56,385 bases of DNA from Kofleriaceae bacterium (GTDB lineage Bacteria > Myxococcota_A > Polyangia > Haliangiales > Haliangiaceae). Positions 21,208 through 30,764 of the stretch are shown here, in pieces; position 1 is the first letter of the stretch; every line of letters begins with the position of its first letter. The DNA lies in contig JANXOP010000170.1 of assembly GCA_025357755.1 (NCBI GenBank), positions 1-56,385 on the forward strand, read 5' to 3'. The notes below the pieces were generated by a model that saw only the letters and a list, made by a program, of their open reading frames with translations, ran no database searches and was not told the origin of the DNA. The translations under genes and the position numbers were made by a program.

Positions 21208-21591
21208 ATGCCCGCGTTCCTGTCCGATCCGTGGTTCGCCGAAGTTCAGCAGCTGATCGCCGAGGCCGGTGATCTCGAGTTGCCCGCCCCGATGAAGGCC
21301 GTCGCGGTCAACGCGACGATCAAACGTGCGGGTGGCGACGTGCAGGTGTACGTGAAGGACGGCGTCGTCGCGCAAGGCCATCGCGATTCGGCCGACGCCA
21401 CGATCACGCTCGACGAAGCGCTCGCAAAGAAGCTGTTCGTCGAAGCCGACGCCGTCGCGGGCGTGCAGGCGTTCATGACCGGCGAGCTCGCGATCACGGG
21501 AGATCTCGCCAAGGTCGTCGCGATGCAGACCGCGGAGCCGAGCGCCAAGCAGAAGGCGCTCGCGCAGAAGATCGCTCGGATCACGGACTAG
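21208..21591 (+). CDS. SCP2 sterol-transfer-domain protein
   Basis: 127 residues from the ATG at 21208; a GTG two codons upstream (21202) is an alternative. ATIKRAGGDVQVYVKDGVV, ADATITLDEALAKKLF and AFMTGELAITGDLAKVVAMQ follow the SCP2 fold pattern (beta sheet plus the 'F-x-G-x-L-x-x-x-G-D' end). SCP2 proteins bind lipids or acyl-CoA in a hydrophobic pocket. No signal peptide. It is separated from the helicase by about 200 bases in which I see no gene, and it converges on kdpE with 9 bases between the stops. Confidence 0.85.
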   Translation: MPAFLSDPWFAEVQQLIAEAGDLELPAPMKAVAVNATIKRAGGDVQVYVKDGVVAQGHRDSADATITLDEALAKKLFVEADAVAGVQAFMTGELAITGDLAKVVAMQTAEPSAKQKALAQKIARITD

Positions 21592-21600
21592 ACCGCAGCG

Positions 21601-22278
21601 CTACTCGTCCTTGAGCCGATAGCCGATGCCAGCCTCGGTCGTCAGCCACCGCGGTCGGGCCGGATCGGTCTCGAGCTTGCGGCGCAGCGCAGCCATGTGG
21701 ACCCTCAGGTAGTGCGTCTGGTGCGCGTTGCCCGGGCCCCACACTTCGTTGAGGAGCTGACGATGGGTCAGCACCTTGCCGGTGTGGCGCGCGAGCAAGG
21801 CGAGCAAGCGAAACTCGATCGGCGTGAGGTGGACCTCGGTACCGTCGACCGTCACCACGTGACGCGCCTGATCGATCGCGATCGGGCCGATCGCGAGCAT
21901 CGGATCATCGGCGGTGGCTTGGCCACGCGCATGGCGCAGGGCGACCCGGATCCGCGCGAGCAGCTCGCTCGTACCGAACGGCTTCGTCAGGTAGTCATCG
22001 GCGCCCGCATCGAGGGCGAGCACCTTGTCGTCCTCGCGATCGCGTGCCGACAGCACGATCACCGGTGCGGTCGACCACTCGCGCAGCGTGCGCAGCAGCG
22101 TGAGGCCATCACCATCGGGCAGGCCGAGATCGAGCAGGATCGCGGCCGGGCGCGCCGCGGTCGCCGCGCGTTCGGCTTGCGCGAGCGTGCCGGCCTCGGT
22201 GACGCGAAACCCATGGCTGGTAAGCGCCGAGCACAGGAACCGGCGCATCGGCACTTCGTCTTCGACGACGAGGATCAT
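21601..22278 (-). CDS. kdpE: Response regulator KdpE (OmpR family)
   Basis: 225 residues from the ATG at 22278. The frame extends upstream into the kinase gene but MILVVEDEVPMRRFL is the standard receiver start. The receiver has the acidic pair in VVEDE, the phospho-acceptor Asp in LLDLGLPDGDG, LSARDREDDKV and LTKPF. The winged helix has LTPIEFRLLALLARHTGKVL, LNEVWGPGNAHQTHYLRVHM and IGYRLKDE, the KdpE-type ending. It binds DNA to switch on the kdp operon when phosphorylated. It lies 8 bases after the KdpD-like kinase gene in a minus-strand operon, divergent from kdpFABC. Confidence 0.95.
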   Translation of the reverse strand: MILVVEDEVPMRRFLCSALTSHGFRVTEAGTLAQAERAATAARPAAILLDLGLPDGDGLTLLRTLREWSTAPVIVLSARDREDDKVLALDAGADDYLTKPFGTSELLARIRVALRHARGQATADDPMLAIGPIAIDQARHVVTVDGTEVHLTPIEFRLLALLARHTGKVLTHRQLLNEVWGPGNAHQTHYLRVHMAALRRKLETDPARPRWLTTEAGIGYRLKDE

Positions 22279-22286
22279 GTCACCAC

Positions 22287-23642
22287 TCACGAGCCACTCG
22301 CGAGGCGTACGGGTTCGGCTTCGTCGTCGACCTCGGGGACCTCGGGGAGGGGCCCCTCGTCGGGGAACCACGCGACGAAGCGCACGCCGCCACCCGCGCG
22401 CGGCTGGGCGTCGATCCCACCGTGGTGGGCCATGACGATCGCGCGACACACTGCGAGCCCGAGGCCTGCACCTGGAACGGCGGCGGTGCCGCGAAAGAAC
22501 TTCTCGAACACCTTGGTGTGCATGCCGGGCGCGAGGCCCGGACCGCGATCCGCGACCTCGAGGATCGCGCGATCCGCTTCGCGCCTGACCGTGACGTCGA
22601 TCGGCGTGCCGGCAGGCGTGTGCTTCGCGGCATTCTCGAGCAGGTTCTGGAGCAACTGCTCGACGAGGATCGGATCGACATGCGCGAGTACGGTCGGCGG
22701 GACGTCGACCGCGACGGTGCGATCCGCGAGCTCGGTGTCGAGCCGGGCGAGGGCCGGGCCAACGATCTCCTCGAGTGGTACCCAGTCGCGTCGCGGCTCC
22801 GCACCGCTCTCGACCTTCGTGATCGCGAGGAGGTTCGTGAGGATCCTGCTCAGCCGCTGCGCTTCCTCGACGATCGTATCGAGCGCTTCGGTCGTGCTCG
22901 CACTGCGCGGCTCCTTCGCATCGCGCAGCGCGGTGGCCATGCCCGTGATCGCGGCGAGCGGCGTCCGCAGATCGTGCGAGACCGAGGACAAGAGCGTGCT
23001 GCGCAGCTCTTCGGCCTTCGCTCGTAGCGCAGCTTCGCGCGCGACGGTCGCGAGTTGTAACCGGCCGATCGCGACCTCGGCTTGGCGTGCGACCGCTTCG
23101 ATGAACGCGTGCTGATCGGAGCTGATCGAGAGCTCTCCATCGAGCCGGACCTCGACCGCCGAGCCAGCACCCCGCTGGACGTGTGCCCCCGCATGCACGG
23201 CCTCGCGCACGTGGGTCTCGACGGCTGCGATCACGCCTGCCTCGTCCGCCGCTTCGACCGCATCGCGCGTGAACGCGAGCATCGCCAAGGTGCGGCGCTC
23301 GCGATCGTGGCTCGCCTCCTCGGCGGCACGCAACCGGGCGACGAGCGTACCGATCGTGCTGCCGACGCCGAACATCACCGCGAACGTGATCAGCGAGCGA
23401 GTGTCCGAGACCGCGAATGTGAACCGCGGCTCGATGAAGAAGAAATCGAACGAGCCGACCGAGAGCGCAGCGGCGGCGAGGCTCGGGCCCCGGCCACCGA
23501 GCGCGGCGAGCAGGATCGCCGGCAAGAACAACATCGCCTGATCGGTGACCGTGATGTGGTCGCCCGCCAGGCTACCGAGCAGCGTTGCCGCAGCGACACC
23601 GAGAGCGGCGATCGCATAGGCACGCAGGCTCGTGCGGTTCAC
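22287..23642 (-). CDS. kdpD: KdpD-like histidine kinase without the N-terminal KdpD/Usp region
   Basis: 451 residues. It begins directly with the four-helix DUF4118 membrane domain of KdpD (about 8-105, including SFDFFFIEPRFTFAVSD). A GAF-like region and coiled coil follow (about 110-210), then HisKA with SVSHDLRTPLAAITG (His223), and HATPase with LLENAAKHTP, DRGPGLAPG and GAGLGLAVC. Classical KdpD is about 890 residues and carries a Walker-type KdpD domain and a Usp domain before these helices; that half is missing here. A protein with exactly those two domains is encoded at 30761-31909 in the kdpFABC transcript. Sensing is likely of K+ or turgor through KdpE, by homology. Confidence 0.93.
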   Translation of the reverse strand: MNRTSLRAYAIAALGVAAATLLGSLAGDHITVTDQAMLFLPAILLAALGGRGPSLAAAALSVGSFDFFFIEPRFTFAVSDTRSLITFAVMFGVGSTIGTLVARLRAAEEASHDRERRTLAMLAFTRDAVEAADEAGVIAAVETHVREAVHAGAHVQRGAGSAVEVRLDGELSISSDQHAFIEAVARQAEVAIGRLQLATVAREAALRAKAEELRSTLLSSVSHDLRTPLAAITGMATALRDAKEPRSASTTEALDTIVEEAQRLSRILTNLLAITKVESGAEPRRDWVPLEEIVGPALARLDTELADRTVAVDVPPTVLAHVDPILVEQLLQNLLENAAKHTPAGTPIDVTVRREADRAILEVADRGPGLAPGMHTKVFEKFFRGTAAVPGAGLGLAVCRAIVMAHHGGIDAQPRAGGGVRFVAWFPDEGPLPEVPEVDDEAEPVRLASGS

Positions 23643-23652
23643 GACTGCCAGG

Positions 23653-23865
23653 CTAGCGCGAACGCGCGCGACGAGCCCGCGCTTCGGGCGGTGAGTGCGC
23701 GAAGCGACCCAGGAACCCCGTGAGGCCGAGGGTCCCGAAGCCGACCATCAGGTAGCACACCGTCGCACCGGAGCCAATCGCACCACCGACCGCGAAGGCG
23801 GCGATCAGCGGCACCAAGCCCGCGAGGACCAGGACCACGTATGTCGAGCGATCGTCGGACTGCAC
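23653..23865 (-). CDS. Small two-helix membrane protein in the potassium operon
   Basis: 70 residues from a GTG start (MQSDDRSTYVVLVLAGLVPL). Two hydrophobic helices lie at about 9-27 and 31-50 (TVCYLMVGFGTLGLTGFLG), followed by an Arg-rich tail (ARARRARSR). It sits between the KimA-like transporter (41 bases upstream) and the KdpD-like kinase (10 bases downstream) on the same strand, so it may modulate either. No family recognised. Confidence 0.6.
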   Translation of the reverse strand: MQSDDRSTYVVLVLAGLVPLIAAFAVGGAIGSGATVCYLMVGFGTLGLTGFLGRFAHSPPEARARRARSR

Positions 23866-23906
23866 GCTTCATCGATAGCGCCCCCGAGATCAAGATGGCA
23901 TCAAGT

Positions 23907-25910
23907 TCACTTGTGCATCCGGATCGGGAGCACGATCATCGTCAAGCCCGCGAAGTGCAACCGGCGCTCGACGGAGGCCGCCGTGCCGTTGTGCAGCAAG
24001 CGCTGGTACCAGCTCTCGTCCTGGAACACGAGCTTGCCTGCGAAGAAGACCGAGCGCGGGAACCGCAGCGCGACCTCGCGGCACAGCCGGTCGAGCTCGG
24101 CGACCGCTTCGGTGCCGATCGCCGAGTCGGAGTCGGCGGCCCAGCCCATGTGGTTGCGGGCGAACGCGACGTACTTCGCGAGGTCGCTCTCGAGCTTGTC
24201 GCGCATCGAATCGACCTCGTCCTTGCCCTTGAACACGCCCGCGTCGATCACCCCGGCGGCGACGAACACCACCTGCTCGAACTGGTTGGGGAACACGCGC
24301 GGAATCTGCATCAGCGTGTGCAGCCCGAGGCCGCCGTATCCACCCGCGAGCACCACGGCGGTCGACTTGGTCGGATCGAGCTCCGCCGGTGCGTGGAGGT
24401 CGGTCGGCGGCGGCGTATCGAGCTCGAGCTCCTTGGAGAGTTGCGCGACCTTCGCGCCGACCTTGCGATAGTGCGAGCGGATGGCGACGCAGACGACGAC
24501 GAGCGTCGCGGTGATGAGGCTCGTGATCCAGCCGCCTTCGGTGAACTTCTCGACGAGCGTGACCACGAGGATCATGCCGCAGACCAGGGCCGCCAGGCTG
24601 TGCACGAAGATCGCGCGCTGCCACTTGCCCTGGCGATTGTGCGCCGCGTGCCGGATCATCGCCACGTTCGACAACGTGAACGTGATGAACACGTTGATGC
24701 TGTACATCACGACGAGCGCGTCGACAGAGCCGTGCGTGTAGAACAGGACGACTGCCGCGGCGGCCGCCATCAGGTACACACCGTTGCGCATGGTCAGCTG
24801 CTCGGACAGCGCCGCCATCCGATGCGGCAACCACTGATCGAGTGCCATGTTCGACATCACGCGCGGCCCGTCGACGAAGCCCGCTTGCGCCGCCACGAAC
24901 AACAGCGTGCCTTCGGAGACCATCGTCACGATCACGAAGATCGTGCCGAGCCCGCCTTCGCCGATGAACTTCGTCGCGAGCAGGCCGTTCATGGTCTTGC
25001 CGCGCTCGGGGACGATGTGGAGCAACAAGTACGCGAGCAAGATGCCGCTCGCCGTGATCGCGAGCGACACGGCCATCAGCATCATCGTGCGCTTCGCGGT
25101 GCGGACCCGAGGTTCGCGCATGATCGCGATGCCATTCGAGACCGCCTCGATCCCCGTGAACGTGCCACCGCCGAGCGAGAACGCGCGCATGAAGATCAGC
25201 GCGACCCCGACGAACCCGGCGGTCCCGAGGTGCGACTTCGCGCCATCGTGGACGGTGGTCGCGATCTCGCCGACCTGGCCGATGTTCTGCCCGATCGCGC
25301 CGAAGATCAGGATCGCATGGGTGATCAAGAACACGATGAAGATCGGGGTGAGGATCGTGACCGATTCCTTCACGCCGCGCAGGTTCATCAGCGTCAGGAG
25401 CGCGAGCACGCCGAGCACCGCGACGAGCTTGTACGGCAGCCAGCTCTCGGGCAGAAAGTTGAAGATCGCATCCGCCCCCGAGGCGAGCGAGATCGCGATC
25501 GTCAGCACGTAGTCGACGAGCAACGCGGAGCCCGAGACCGCGCCGACGATCGGCCCCAGATGCTTGGTCGCGACCATGTAGCCACCACCGCCGTGCGGAA
25601 ACTCTTCGATGATCCGGCGATAGCTCCACGAGATGATGAACACGGTCGCGGCGATCGCTCCGGCGAGGAACACCGCGAGGTAGGCGTGATCGGGGATGAA
25701 CGTGCAGGCGCCCTTGACCGCGTTGTTGCATCCTTCAGGCGACCAGTGCCCGATCGCCTTGAACGCTTCTTCGGGACCGTACGAGGACGAGGACAAGCCG
25801 TCCGCGCCGAGGCCGACCCAGGCCAGGAACGCGACCAGAGTCATCTGATGGAACACGCTCGGATCGCGAAGGTCACGAGCGCGGCCGAACAACCTGTGGA
25901 GAAGACGCAT
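23907..25910 (-). CDS. APC-superfamily transporter, KimA-like (probable K+ uptake)
   Basis: 667 residues from the ATG at 25910; the frame is open further upstream but without membrane or coding character. It has about 12 membrane helices, beginning with a conserved LGADGLSSSSYGPEEAF, and EFPHGGGGYMVATKHLG near the second helix. A cytosolic C-terminal part of about 170 residues follows (STAVVLAGGYGGLGLHTLMQ), as in KimA/YdaO-type K+ importers. It differs from Kup in its N-terminal signature. Potassium as substrate is inferred from family resemblance and the Kdp neighbourhood; amino-acid transport is the alternative. It is first in a minus-strand operon with a small membrane protein, the KdpD-like kinase and kdpE. 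Confidence 0.8.
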   Translation of the reverse strand: MRLLHRLFGRARDLRDPSVFHQMTLVAFLAWVGLGADGLSSSSYGPEEAFKAIGHWSPEGCNNAVKGACTFIPDHAYLAVFLAGAIAATVFIISWSYRRIIEEFPHGGGGYMVATKHLGPIVGAVSGSALLVDYVLTIAISLASGADAIFNFLPESWLPYKLVAVLGVLALLTLMNLRGVKESVTILTPIFIVFLITHAILIFGAIGQNIGQVGEIATTVHDGAKSHLGTAGFVGVALIFMRAFSLGGGTFTGIEAVSNGIAIMREPRVRTAKRTMMLMAVSLAITASGILLAYLLLHIVPERGKTMNGLLATKFIGEGGLGTIFVIVTMVSEGTLLFVAAQAGFVDGPRVMSNMALDQWLPHRMAALSEQLTMRNGVYLMAAAAAVVLFYTHGSVDALVVMYSINVFITFTLSNVAMIRHAAHNRQGKWQRAIFVHSLAALVCGMILVVTLVEKFTEGGWITSLITATLVVVCVAIRSHYRKVGAKVAQLSKELELDTPPPTDLHAPAELDPTKSTAVVLAGGYGGLGLHTLMQIPRVFPNQFEQVVFVAAGVIDAGVFKGKDEVDSMRDKLESDLAKYVAFARNHMGWAADSDSAIGTEAVAELDRLCREVALRFPRSVFFAGKLVFQDESWYQRLLHNGTAASVERRLHFAGLTMIVLPIRMHK

Positions 25911-26172
25911 GTAGACCGCGTCAGCTTTAGCGGCCGCGGCATCAAGAAACCGTAAAGAGCGATGGTCTCCGCGGTGCAAGCCCGGACGGCATGAGTGACC
26001 GCGAGCCGGCATGGTCGGGCTCGCGATTGGAGGGCTCTTCACCACCGCGAAACGCCGCGCGGTTTGCACGATCGCGTTCCAACGATCAGGCGTAATGCAC
26101 GGGAGTCCAGGTAACAGTCCTGTAGTTTCAGCCACCTGAACGGTGGCGCGCCCGCTGCACAGGTGGGGTGCA
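25911..26172. promoter_or_regulatory. Divergent control region between kimA-like and kdp operons
   Basis: 262 bases separate the two divergent starts. I see two clear inverted repeats: GCGAGCC-N10-GGCTCGC (26001-26024) and GCCACC-N5-GGTGGC (26131-26147). A shorter one is TGCAC-N7-GTGCA (26156-26172), directly before the first kdp start codon. These could be KdpE or other operator sites or RNA hairpins in the kdp leader. No convincing -35/-10 pair stands out. Confidence 0.5.
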
Positions 26173-26262
26173 ATGGCGGAAGTCCTCTTCTTTGTCCTGA
26201 CCGGTGGGTTCTTCCTGGTCGGCATCCTTTACGCGCGAGCGCTGAACCGGATGGCGTCATGA
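26173..26262 (+). CDS. 29-residue membrane peptide upstream of kdpF
   Basis: ATG at 26173, TGA at 26260-26262; MAEVLFFVLTGGFFLVGILY is followed by a short basic end, ARALNRMAS. It has a single membrane helix. Its stop overlaps the kdpF ATG (ATGA), so it is coupled to kdpF. Peptides with a hydrophobic helix ending in Y-x-R-A/G often precede kdpF in other bacteria (from memory, not searched). It may be a small subunit or regulator of the Kdp complex. Confidence 0.7.
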   Translation: MAEVLFFVLTGGFFLVGILYARALNRMAS

Positions 26263-26348
26263 CCACCGAGTACCTGCTCGCGCTGTTTGTCGCGGTGCTG
26301 GTCACCGCCTACCTCGTCTACGCCTTACTCAGGCCGGAGCGGTTCTAA
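26259..26348 (+). CDS. kdpF: K+-transporting ATPase subunit KdpF
   Basis: 29 residues: MTTEYLLALFVAVLVTAYLV then YALLRPERF. This is the KdpF pattern, one helix ending in L-x-x-PE-R/K-F. It stabilises the KdpFABC complex in the inner membrane. The ATG overlaps the stop of the preceding small gene, and the last base of its TAA is the first base of the kdpA ATG, so all are translated in a chain. Confidence 0.92.
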   Translation: MTTEYLLALFVAVLVTAYLVYALLRPERF

Positions 26349-28069
26349 TGACGTTCAACGGCTGGCTCCAGATTGTCATCTTCTTCCTCGTCATCCTCGC
26401 GCTCACCAAGCCGCTGGGCATCTACATGTTCCGGGTGTTCGAGGGCGACAAGCAGCCCCTGCCGCGCGTGCTCGGCAGGCTCGAGCGCGGGCTGCTCCGG
26501 CTCTGCGGGTTGAAGCAACCCAAGGAACAGACCTGGGTGCAGTACGCGATCGCGATGCTCGTGTTCAGCGCGCTCGGCGTGCTGGTCACGTACGTGATCC
26601 AGCGTGCGCAGGGCTCGCTGCCGTTCAACCCGCAGAAGCTGCCTGGGGTTCCGCCGGCACTCGCGTGGAACACCGCGGATAGCTTCGCGACGAACACCAA
26701 CTGGCAAGCGTACGTCCCCGAGACGACGATGAGCTACTTCACCCAGATGGCGGGTCTGGCCTGGCACAACTTCACGTCGGCCGCCGCCGGCATCGGGGTC
26801 GCGCTCGTCGTCGCACGTGGCCTCACGCGTCGGCCCGGACCGGAGGGTTCCAAGGGCGTCGGTAACTTCTACGTCGATCTGATCCGCGGCATCGTCTACG
26901 TGCTGCTGCCGATCAGCATCCTCGTCGCGCTGTTCTTCGTGTCGCAAGGCGTGATCCAGAACCTGTCGGCGTATCACTCGGTGACCACGCTGGAGGGCGG
27001 CAGGCAGCTGCTCGCGATGGGGCCGACCGCGTCGCAGGAAGCGATCAAGCAGCTCGGCACGAACGGCGGCGGCTTCTTCAACGCGAACAGCGCGCATCCG
27101 TTCGAGAACCCGAACGCCATCACCAACTTTATCCAGATGGTCCTGATCTTCGCGATCGCGTCGGCGCTCACGTACACGTACGGCCGGATGGCGAAGGATC
27201 AGCGCCAGGGCTGGGTGCTGTTCGCCGGGATGTCGGTGCTGTTCTTCGCCGGAGTCGCGACCCTGTACTGGGCCGAATCACATCCCAACCCGATCATGCA
27301 CGGCCTCGCGGTCGCCGCGCAGCCCGGCAACATGGAGGGCAAAGAGGTCCGGTTTGGTATCGCGAATACGGCGCTGTTCGCGACCGTCACGACCGATGCC
27401 TCGTGCGGTGCGGTCAACGGCTGGCACGATAGCTTCACGCCACTCGGTGGCCTCGTGCCGCTCGCGAACATCCAGCTCGGCGAGGTCGTGTTCGGCGGGG
27501 TGGGTGCGGGCCTCTACGGCATCCTGATCAACGTCATCCTCACGGTCTTCATCGCCGGCCTGATGGTCGGGCGGACGCCGGAGTATCTCGGCAAGAAGGT
27601 AGAAGGGCGCGAGATGAAGCTCGCGATGCTCTACGTGCTCGTGTTCCCGCTGCTCATCCTCGGGTTCTCCGGCTGGGCGGCGGTGTCGAGCCACGGCACG
27701 TCCTCGCTCAACAACGCGGGCGCCCACGGTCTGTCCGAGATGCTCTACGCGTTCACGAGCGGCGCCGGCAACAACGGCTCGGCGTTCGGCGGTCTCAACG
27801 CGAACACCGACTGGTGGAACCTCACGCTCGGCTTCGTGATGCTCGCGGGCCGGTTCTTCATGATCATTCCGGCACTCGCGCTCGCGGGCGCGATGCTCAA
27901 CAAGAAGACCGTGCAGCCGGGGCTCGGAACATTCCCGACCAACGGCTGGCTGTTCACGGCTCTGCTCGTCGCGGTCATCCTGATCGTAGGCGCGCTGACG
28001 TTCTTTCCGGCGCTGTCGCTGGGCCCGGTCGTCGAGCACTTCCAGGCGCTGCGCGGCGAGGTGATGTGA
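26348..28069 (+). CDS. kdpA: K+-transporting ATPase subunit KdpA
   Basis: 573 residues, standard KdpA. It is the channel-like subunit that selects K+ using four pore loops. Visible signatures are [14 protein letters not shown] at the N-terminus, [37 protein letters not shown], the selectivity-loop region [39 protein letters not shown] and [17 protein letters not shown]. Ten membrane helices are expected. One-base overlap with kdpF, and the stop overlaps the kdpB ATG (TGATG). Confidence 0.99.
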   Translation: MTFNGWLQIVIFFLVILALTKPLGIYMFRVFEGDKQPLPRVLGRLERGLLRLCGLKQPKEQTWVQYAIAMLVFSALGVLVTYVIQRAQGSLPFNPQKLPGVPPALAWNTADSFATNTNWQAYVPETTMSYFTQMAGLAWHNFTSAAAGIGVALVVARGLTRRPGPEGSKGVGNFYVDLIRGIVYVLLPISILVALFFVSQGVIQNLSAYHSVTTLEGGRQLLAMGPTASQEAIKQLGTNGGGFFNANSAHPFENPNAITNFIQMVLIFAIASALTYTYGRMAKDQRQGWVLFAGMSVLFFAGVATLYWAESHPNPIMHGLAVAAQPGNMEGKEVRFGIANTALFATVTTDASCGAVNGWHDSFTPLGGLVPLANIQLGEVVFGGVGAGLYGILINVILTVFIAGLMVGRTPEYLGKKVEGREMKLAMLYVLVFPLLILGFSGWAAVSSHGTSSLNNAGAHGLSEMLYAFTSGAGNNGSAFGGLNANTDWWNLTLGFVMLAGRFFMIIPALALAGAMLNKKTVQPGLGTFPTNGWLFTALLVAVILIVGALTFFPALSLGPVVEHFQALRGEVM

Positions 28070-30099
28070 TGCCGAATCCAAACTCCAAGACGTCGATGTT
28101 CGATCCCGCGCTGCTGCGCGGCGCGGTGAAGGACAGCTTCACGAAGCTCGATCCGCGGTTGCTCTACAAGAACCCGGTGATGTTCGTCGTGATGATCGGC
28201 TCGATCCTCACCTCCGTCTTCGTGATTCGCGATTTTGTCGCGGCGCCCGAGGGCGCTGCGCCGCACTGGTTCTCGCTCGCGATCACCCTGTGGCTGTGGT
28301 TCACGGTGCTGTTCGCGAACTTCGCGGAGGCCGTGGCCGAGGGCCGTGGCAAGGCGCAGGCGGACTCGCTGCGCAAGATGCGTCAGGAGACGAGTGCGCG
28401 GAAGCTCACGGGCGACAAGGAAGAGCTCGTCTCGGCCGCCACGCTCCGCAAGGGCGACCTCGTCGTGATCGAAGCGGGCCAGTTGATCCCCGGTGATGGC
28501 GAGATCATCGAGGGCATCGCCTCGGTCGACGAATCCGCGATCACCGGTGAATCCGCGCCGGTCATCCGCGAGTCGGGTGGCGATCGTTCGTCGGTGACCG
28601 GTGGCACGAAGGTGCTCTCGGATCGGATCGTCGTGAAGATCGCCGCGGACCCGGGCGAGAGCTTCCTCGACAAGATGATCGCGCTCGTCGAGGGCGCGTC
28701 GCGCCAGAAGACGCCGAACGAGATCGCCCTGCACATCCTGCTCGTGGGCCTCACGATCGTGTTCATGATCGCGACGGTCACGCTCGTGCCGCTCGGCATG
28801 TACTCGGGCGTCCACCTGACCGCTACCGTGATGGTCGCGCTGCTGGTGTGCCTGATCCCGACGACGATCGGCGGCTTGCTCTCGGCGATCGGGATCGCCG
28901 GCATGGACCGCTTGATGCGCAAGAACGTGATCGCGATGAGCGGTCGCGCAGTCGAGGCAGCGGGCGATGTCGATGTGCTCTTGCTCGACAAGACCGGCAC
29001 GATCACGCTCGGCAATCGCATGGCGAGCGAGCTCATCCCGGCGGCGGGCGTGCGGATCGAAGATCTCGCGGAAGCGGCGATGCTCTCGAGCCTCTCGGAC
29101 GAGACGCCGGAAGGCCGCTCGATCGTCGCGCTCGTGAAGGACCGCCACGGCATCCCGCCCCGCGATGTCAAGGATGCGGTGTTCATCAAGTTCACCGCGC
29201 AGACCCGGATGAGTGGCGTCGATCTCGGCGATCGTCAGATTCGGAAGGGCGCGGTGGATGCGATCCGCATCCACACCGGCGCGCTGCCAGAAGATGTCGC
29301 CGAAGCGACGAACAAGATCGGTGACTCGGGCGGCACGCCGCTCGCGGTGTGTGACGGCAAGCGCGTGCTCGGCGTCATCCACCTCAAGGACATCGTCAAG
29401 CAGGGTATCCGCGAGCGGTTCTCGCGGTTCCGCGCGATGGGCATTCGCACCGTGATGGTGACCGGTGACAACCCGCGCACCGCCAAGGCGATCGCGGCCG
29501 AGGCCGGTGTCGATGACTTCCTCGCCGAAGCGACGCCCGAGACCAAGATGAACCTCATCAAGAGCGAGCAGGCCAAGGGCAAGCTCGTCGCGATGACCGG
29601 TGACGGCACGAACGATGCGCCGGCGCTCGCGCAAGCCGATGTCGGCGTCGCGATGAACACCGGCACGCAGGCCGCCAAGGAGGCCGGCAACATGGTCGAT
29701 CTCGATTCGGATCCGACCAAGCTGCTCGAGGTCGTCGAGGTCGGCAAGCAGCTGCTGATGACCCGCGGTTCGCTCACCACGTTCTCGATCGCGAACGATG
29801 TCGCGAAGTACTTCGCGATCCTGCCGGCGATGTTCATGGGGGTGTATCCCCAGATCGCGCCGCTCAACATCATGAACCTCGCCTCGCCGCTCTCGGCGAT
29901 CCTCTCGGCGGTGATCTTCAACGCGCTGATCATCATCGTGTTGATCCCGCTCGCGTTGAAGGGTGTGAAGTACCGCCCGCTCGGAGCCGCCGCGATCCTG
30001 CGACGCTCGCTCGTGCTGTACGGCGCCGGTGGTGTGATCGCGCCGTTCGTGGGCATCAAATTGATCGATCTGTTGTTGCAAGCTATTGGAGCTGTGTAG
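28069..30099 (+). CDS. kdpB: K+-transporting P-type ATPase subunit KdpB
   Basis: 676 residues from the ATG at 28069, which overlaps the kdpA stop. The frame is open upstream inside kdpA but [20 protein letters not shown] is the family start. P-type motifs: [10 protein letters not shown] (dephosphorylation loop), [14 protein letters not shown] with the phosphorylated Asp, and [20 protein letters not shown] (hinge). [20 protein letters not shown] is the M4 helix. It couples ATP hydrolysis to K+ uptake through KdpA. Third core gene of kdpFABC, 2 bases before kdpC. Confidence 0.99.
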   Translation: MPNPNSKTSMFDPALLRGAVKDSFTKLDPRLLYKNPVMFVVMIGSILTSVFVIRDFVAAPEGAAPHWFSLAITLWLWFTVLFANFAEAVAEGRGKAQADSLRKMRQETSARKLTGDKEELVSAATLRKGDLVVIEAGQLIPGDGEIIEGIASVDESAITGESAPVIRESGGDRSSVTGGTKVLSDRIVVKIAADPGESFLDKMIALVEGASRQKTPNEIALHILLVGLTIVFMIATVTLVPLGMYSGVHLTATVMVALLVCLIPTTIGGLLSAIGIAGMDRLMRKNVIAMSGRAVEAAGDVDVLLLDKTGTITLGNRMASELIPAAGVRIEDLAEAAMLSSLSDETPEGRSIVALVKDRHGIPPRDVKDAVFIKFTAQTRMSGVDLGDRQIRKGAVDAIRIHTGALPEDVAEATNKIGDSGGTPLAVCDGKRVLGVIHLKDIVKQGIRERFSRFRAMGIRTVMVTGDNPRTAKAIAAEAGVDDFLAEATPETKMNLIKSEQAKGKLVAMTGDGTNDAPALAQADVGVAMNTGTQAAKEAGNMVDLDSDPTKLLEVVEVGKQLLMTRGSLTTFSIANDVAKYFAILPAMFMGVYPQIAPLNIMNLASPLSAILSAVIFNALIIIVLIPLALKGVKYRPLGAAAILRRSLVLYGAGGVIAPFVGIKLIDLLLQAIGAV

Positions 30100-30101
30100 T
30101 C

Positions 30102-30764
30102 ATGGAGACCTTCTTCATCGCGCTTCGCGCCACCCTCGTCACGCTCGTCTTGACCGGCCTGGCGTATCCGCTCGTCGTCACCGGTGGGGCACAGCTCTTG
30201 TTCCCGCACCGCGCGAATGGCTCGATCATCACGGACGACAAGGGCCATGAAGTGGGCTCCGAGCTGATCGGTCAGGGCTTCGTGGCGCAGGAGTACTTGT
30301 GGTCGCGACCCTCGGCGAATGGCTACGACGGTGCGAACTCGGGTGGGACGAACCTCGGGCCGACCTCGAAGAAGCTGCGCGATGGCCAGCCCGATGATCC
30401 GGCGACGAAGGATGTCGACGAATCGTTCACCGGTGTCGCCCAGCTCGCGACCGAGTATCAGAAGGCGAATGGCCTGCCGGCTGGCGCGCTCGTGCCCGTC
30501 GATGCGGTGACCCGCTCGGCGAGTGGAATCGATCCCGACGTCTCGCCCGAGAACGCGCACCTCCAGGCCGCACGCGTCGCGAAGGCGCGTGGCGTCGAGG
30601 TCGCGCGCGTCGAGGCGGTGATCGAGGCGACGCTCGAGGGTCGGGCCTTCGGCATCCTCGGCGAGCCGCGCGTCAACGTGCTCGCGGTCAACCTGGCGCT
30701 CGATCGCAAGTTCGGGCGCCCGGTTCACCCACCGGCGGACACCGGGGCTACGCTGCCCAAGTGA
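30102..30764 (+). CDS. kdpC: K+-transporting ATPase subunit KdpC
   Basis: 220 residues, slightly longer than the usual 190. One N-terminal membrane helix (RATLVTLVLTGLAYPLVVTG) leads to a periplasmic domain. Signatures are GSELIGQGF, YLWSRPSAN, NSGGTNLGPTSKKL, VPVDAVTRSASGIDPDVSPE and EGRAFGILGEPRVNVLAVNL. It assists KdpB as a catalytic chaperone in the complex. It ends PADTGATLPK; the stop overlaps the GTG of the KdpD N-terminal gene by 4 bases. Confidence 0.99.
   Translation: METFFIALRATLVTLVLTGLAYPLVVTGGAQLLFPHRANGSIITDDKGHEVGSELIGQGFVAQEYLWSRPSANGYDGANSGGTNLGPTSKKLRDGQPDDPATKDVDESFTGVAQLATEYQKANGLPAGALVPVDAVTRSASGIDPDVSPENAHLQAARVAKARGVEVARVEAVIEATLEGRAFGILGEPRVNVLAVNLALDRKFGRPVHPPADTGATLPK

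Noticed and set aside
23841..25955. 704-residue plus-strand frame antisense to the KimA-like gene
   Set aside because: His/Arg/Asp-rich mirror of a membrane protein; no motif, while the minus strand has clear transporter signatures.
25963..25978. Sigma-54-like TGGTCT-N5-GTGCA ahead of the kdp operon
   Set aside because: GG-N10-GC is present but the -12 lacks TTGC and the distance to the first kdp gene is about 190 bases; chance matches are frequent in this G+C-rich DNA.
25911..26172. c-di-AMP (ydaO-type) riboswitch before the KimA-like gene
   Set aside because: KimA genes in Firmicutes have one, but reading both strands I could not find the conserved segments of the motif. Only simple hairpins are visible. 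A covariance-model search would decide.
27745..30081. 778-residue minus-strand frame antisense to kdpA-kdpB
   Set aside because: Mirror of two certain genes, composed of His/Arg/Asp runs without any recognisable domain.
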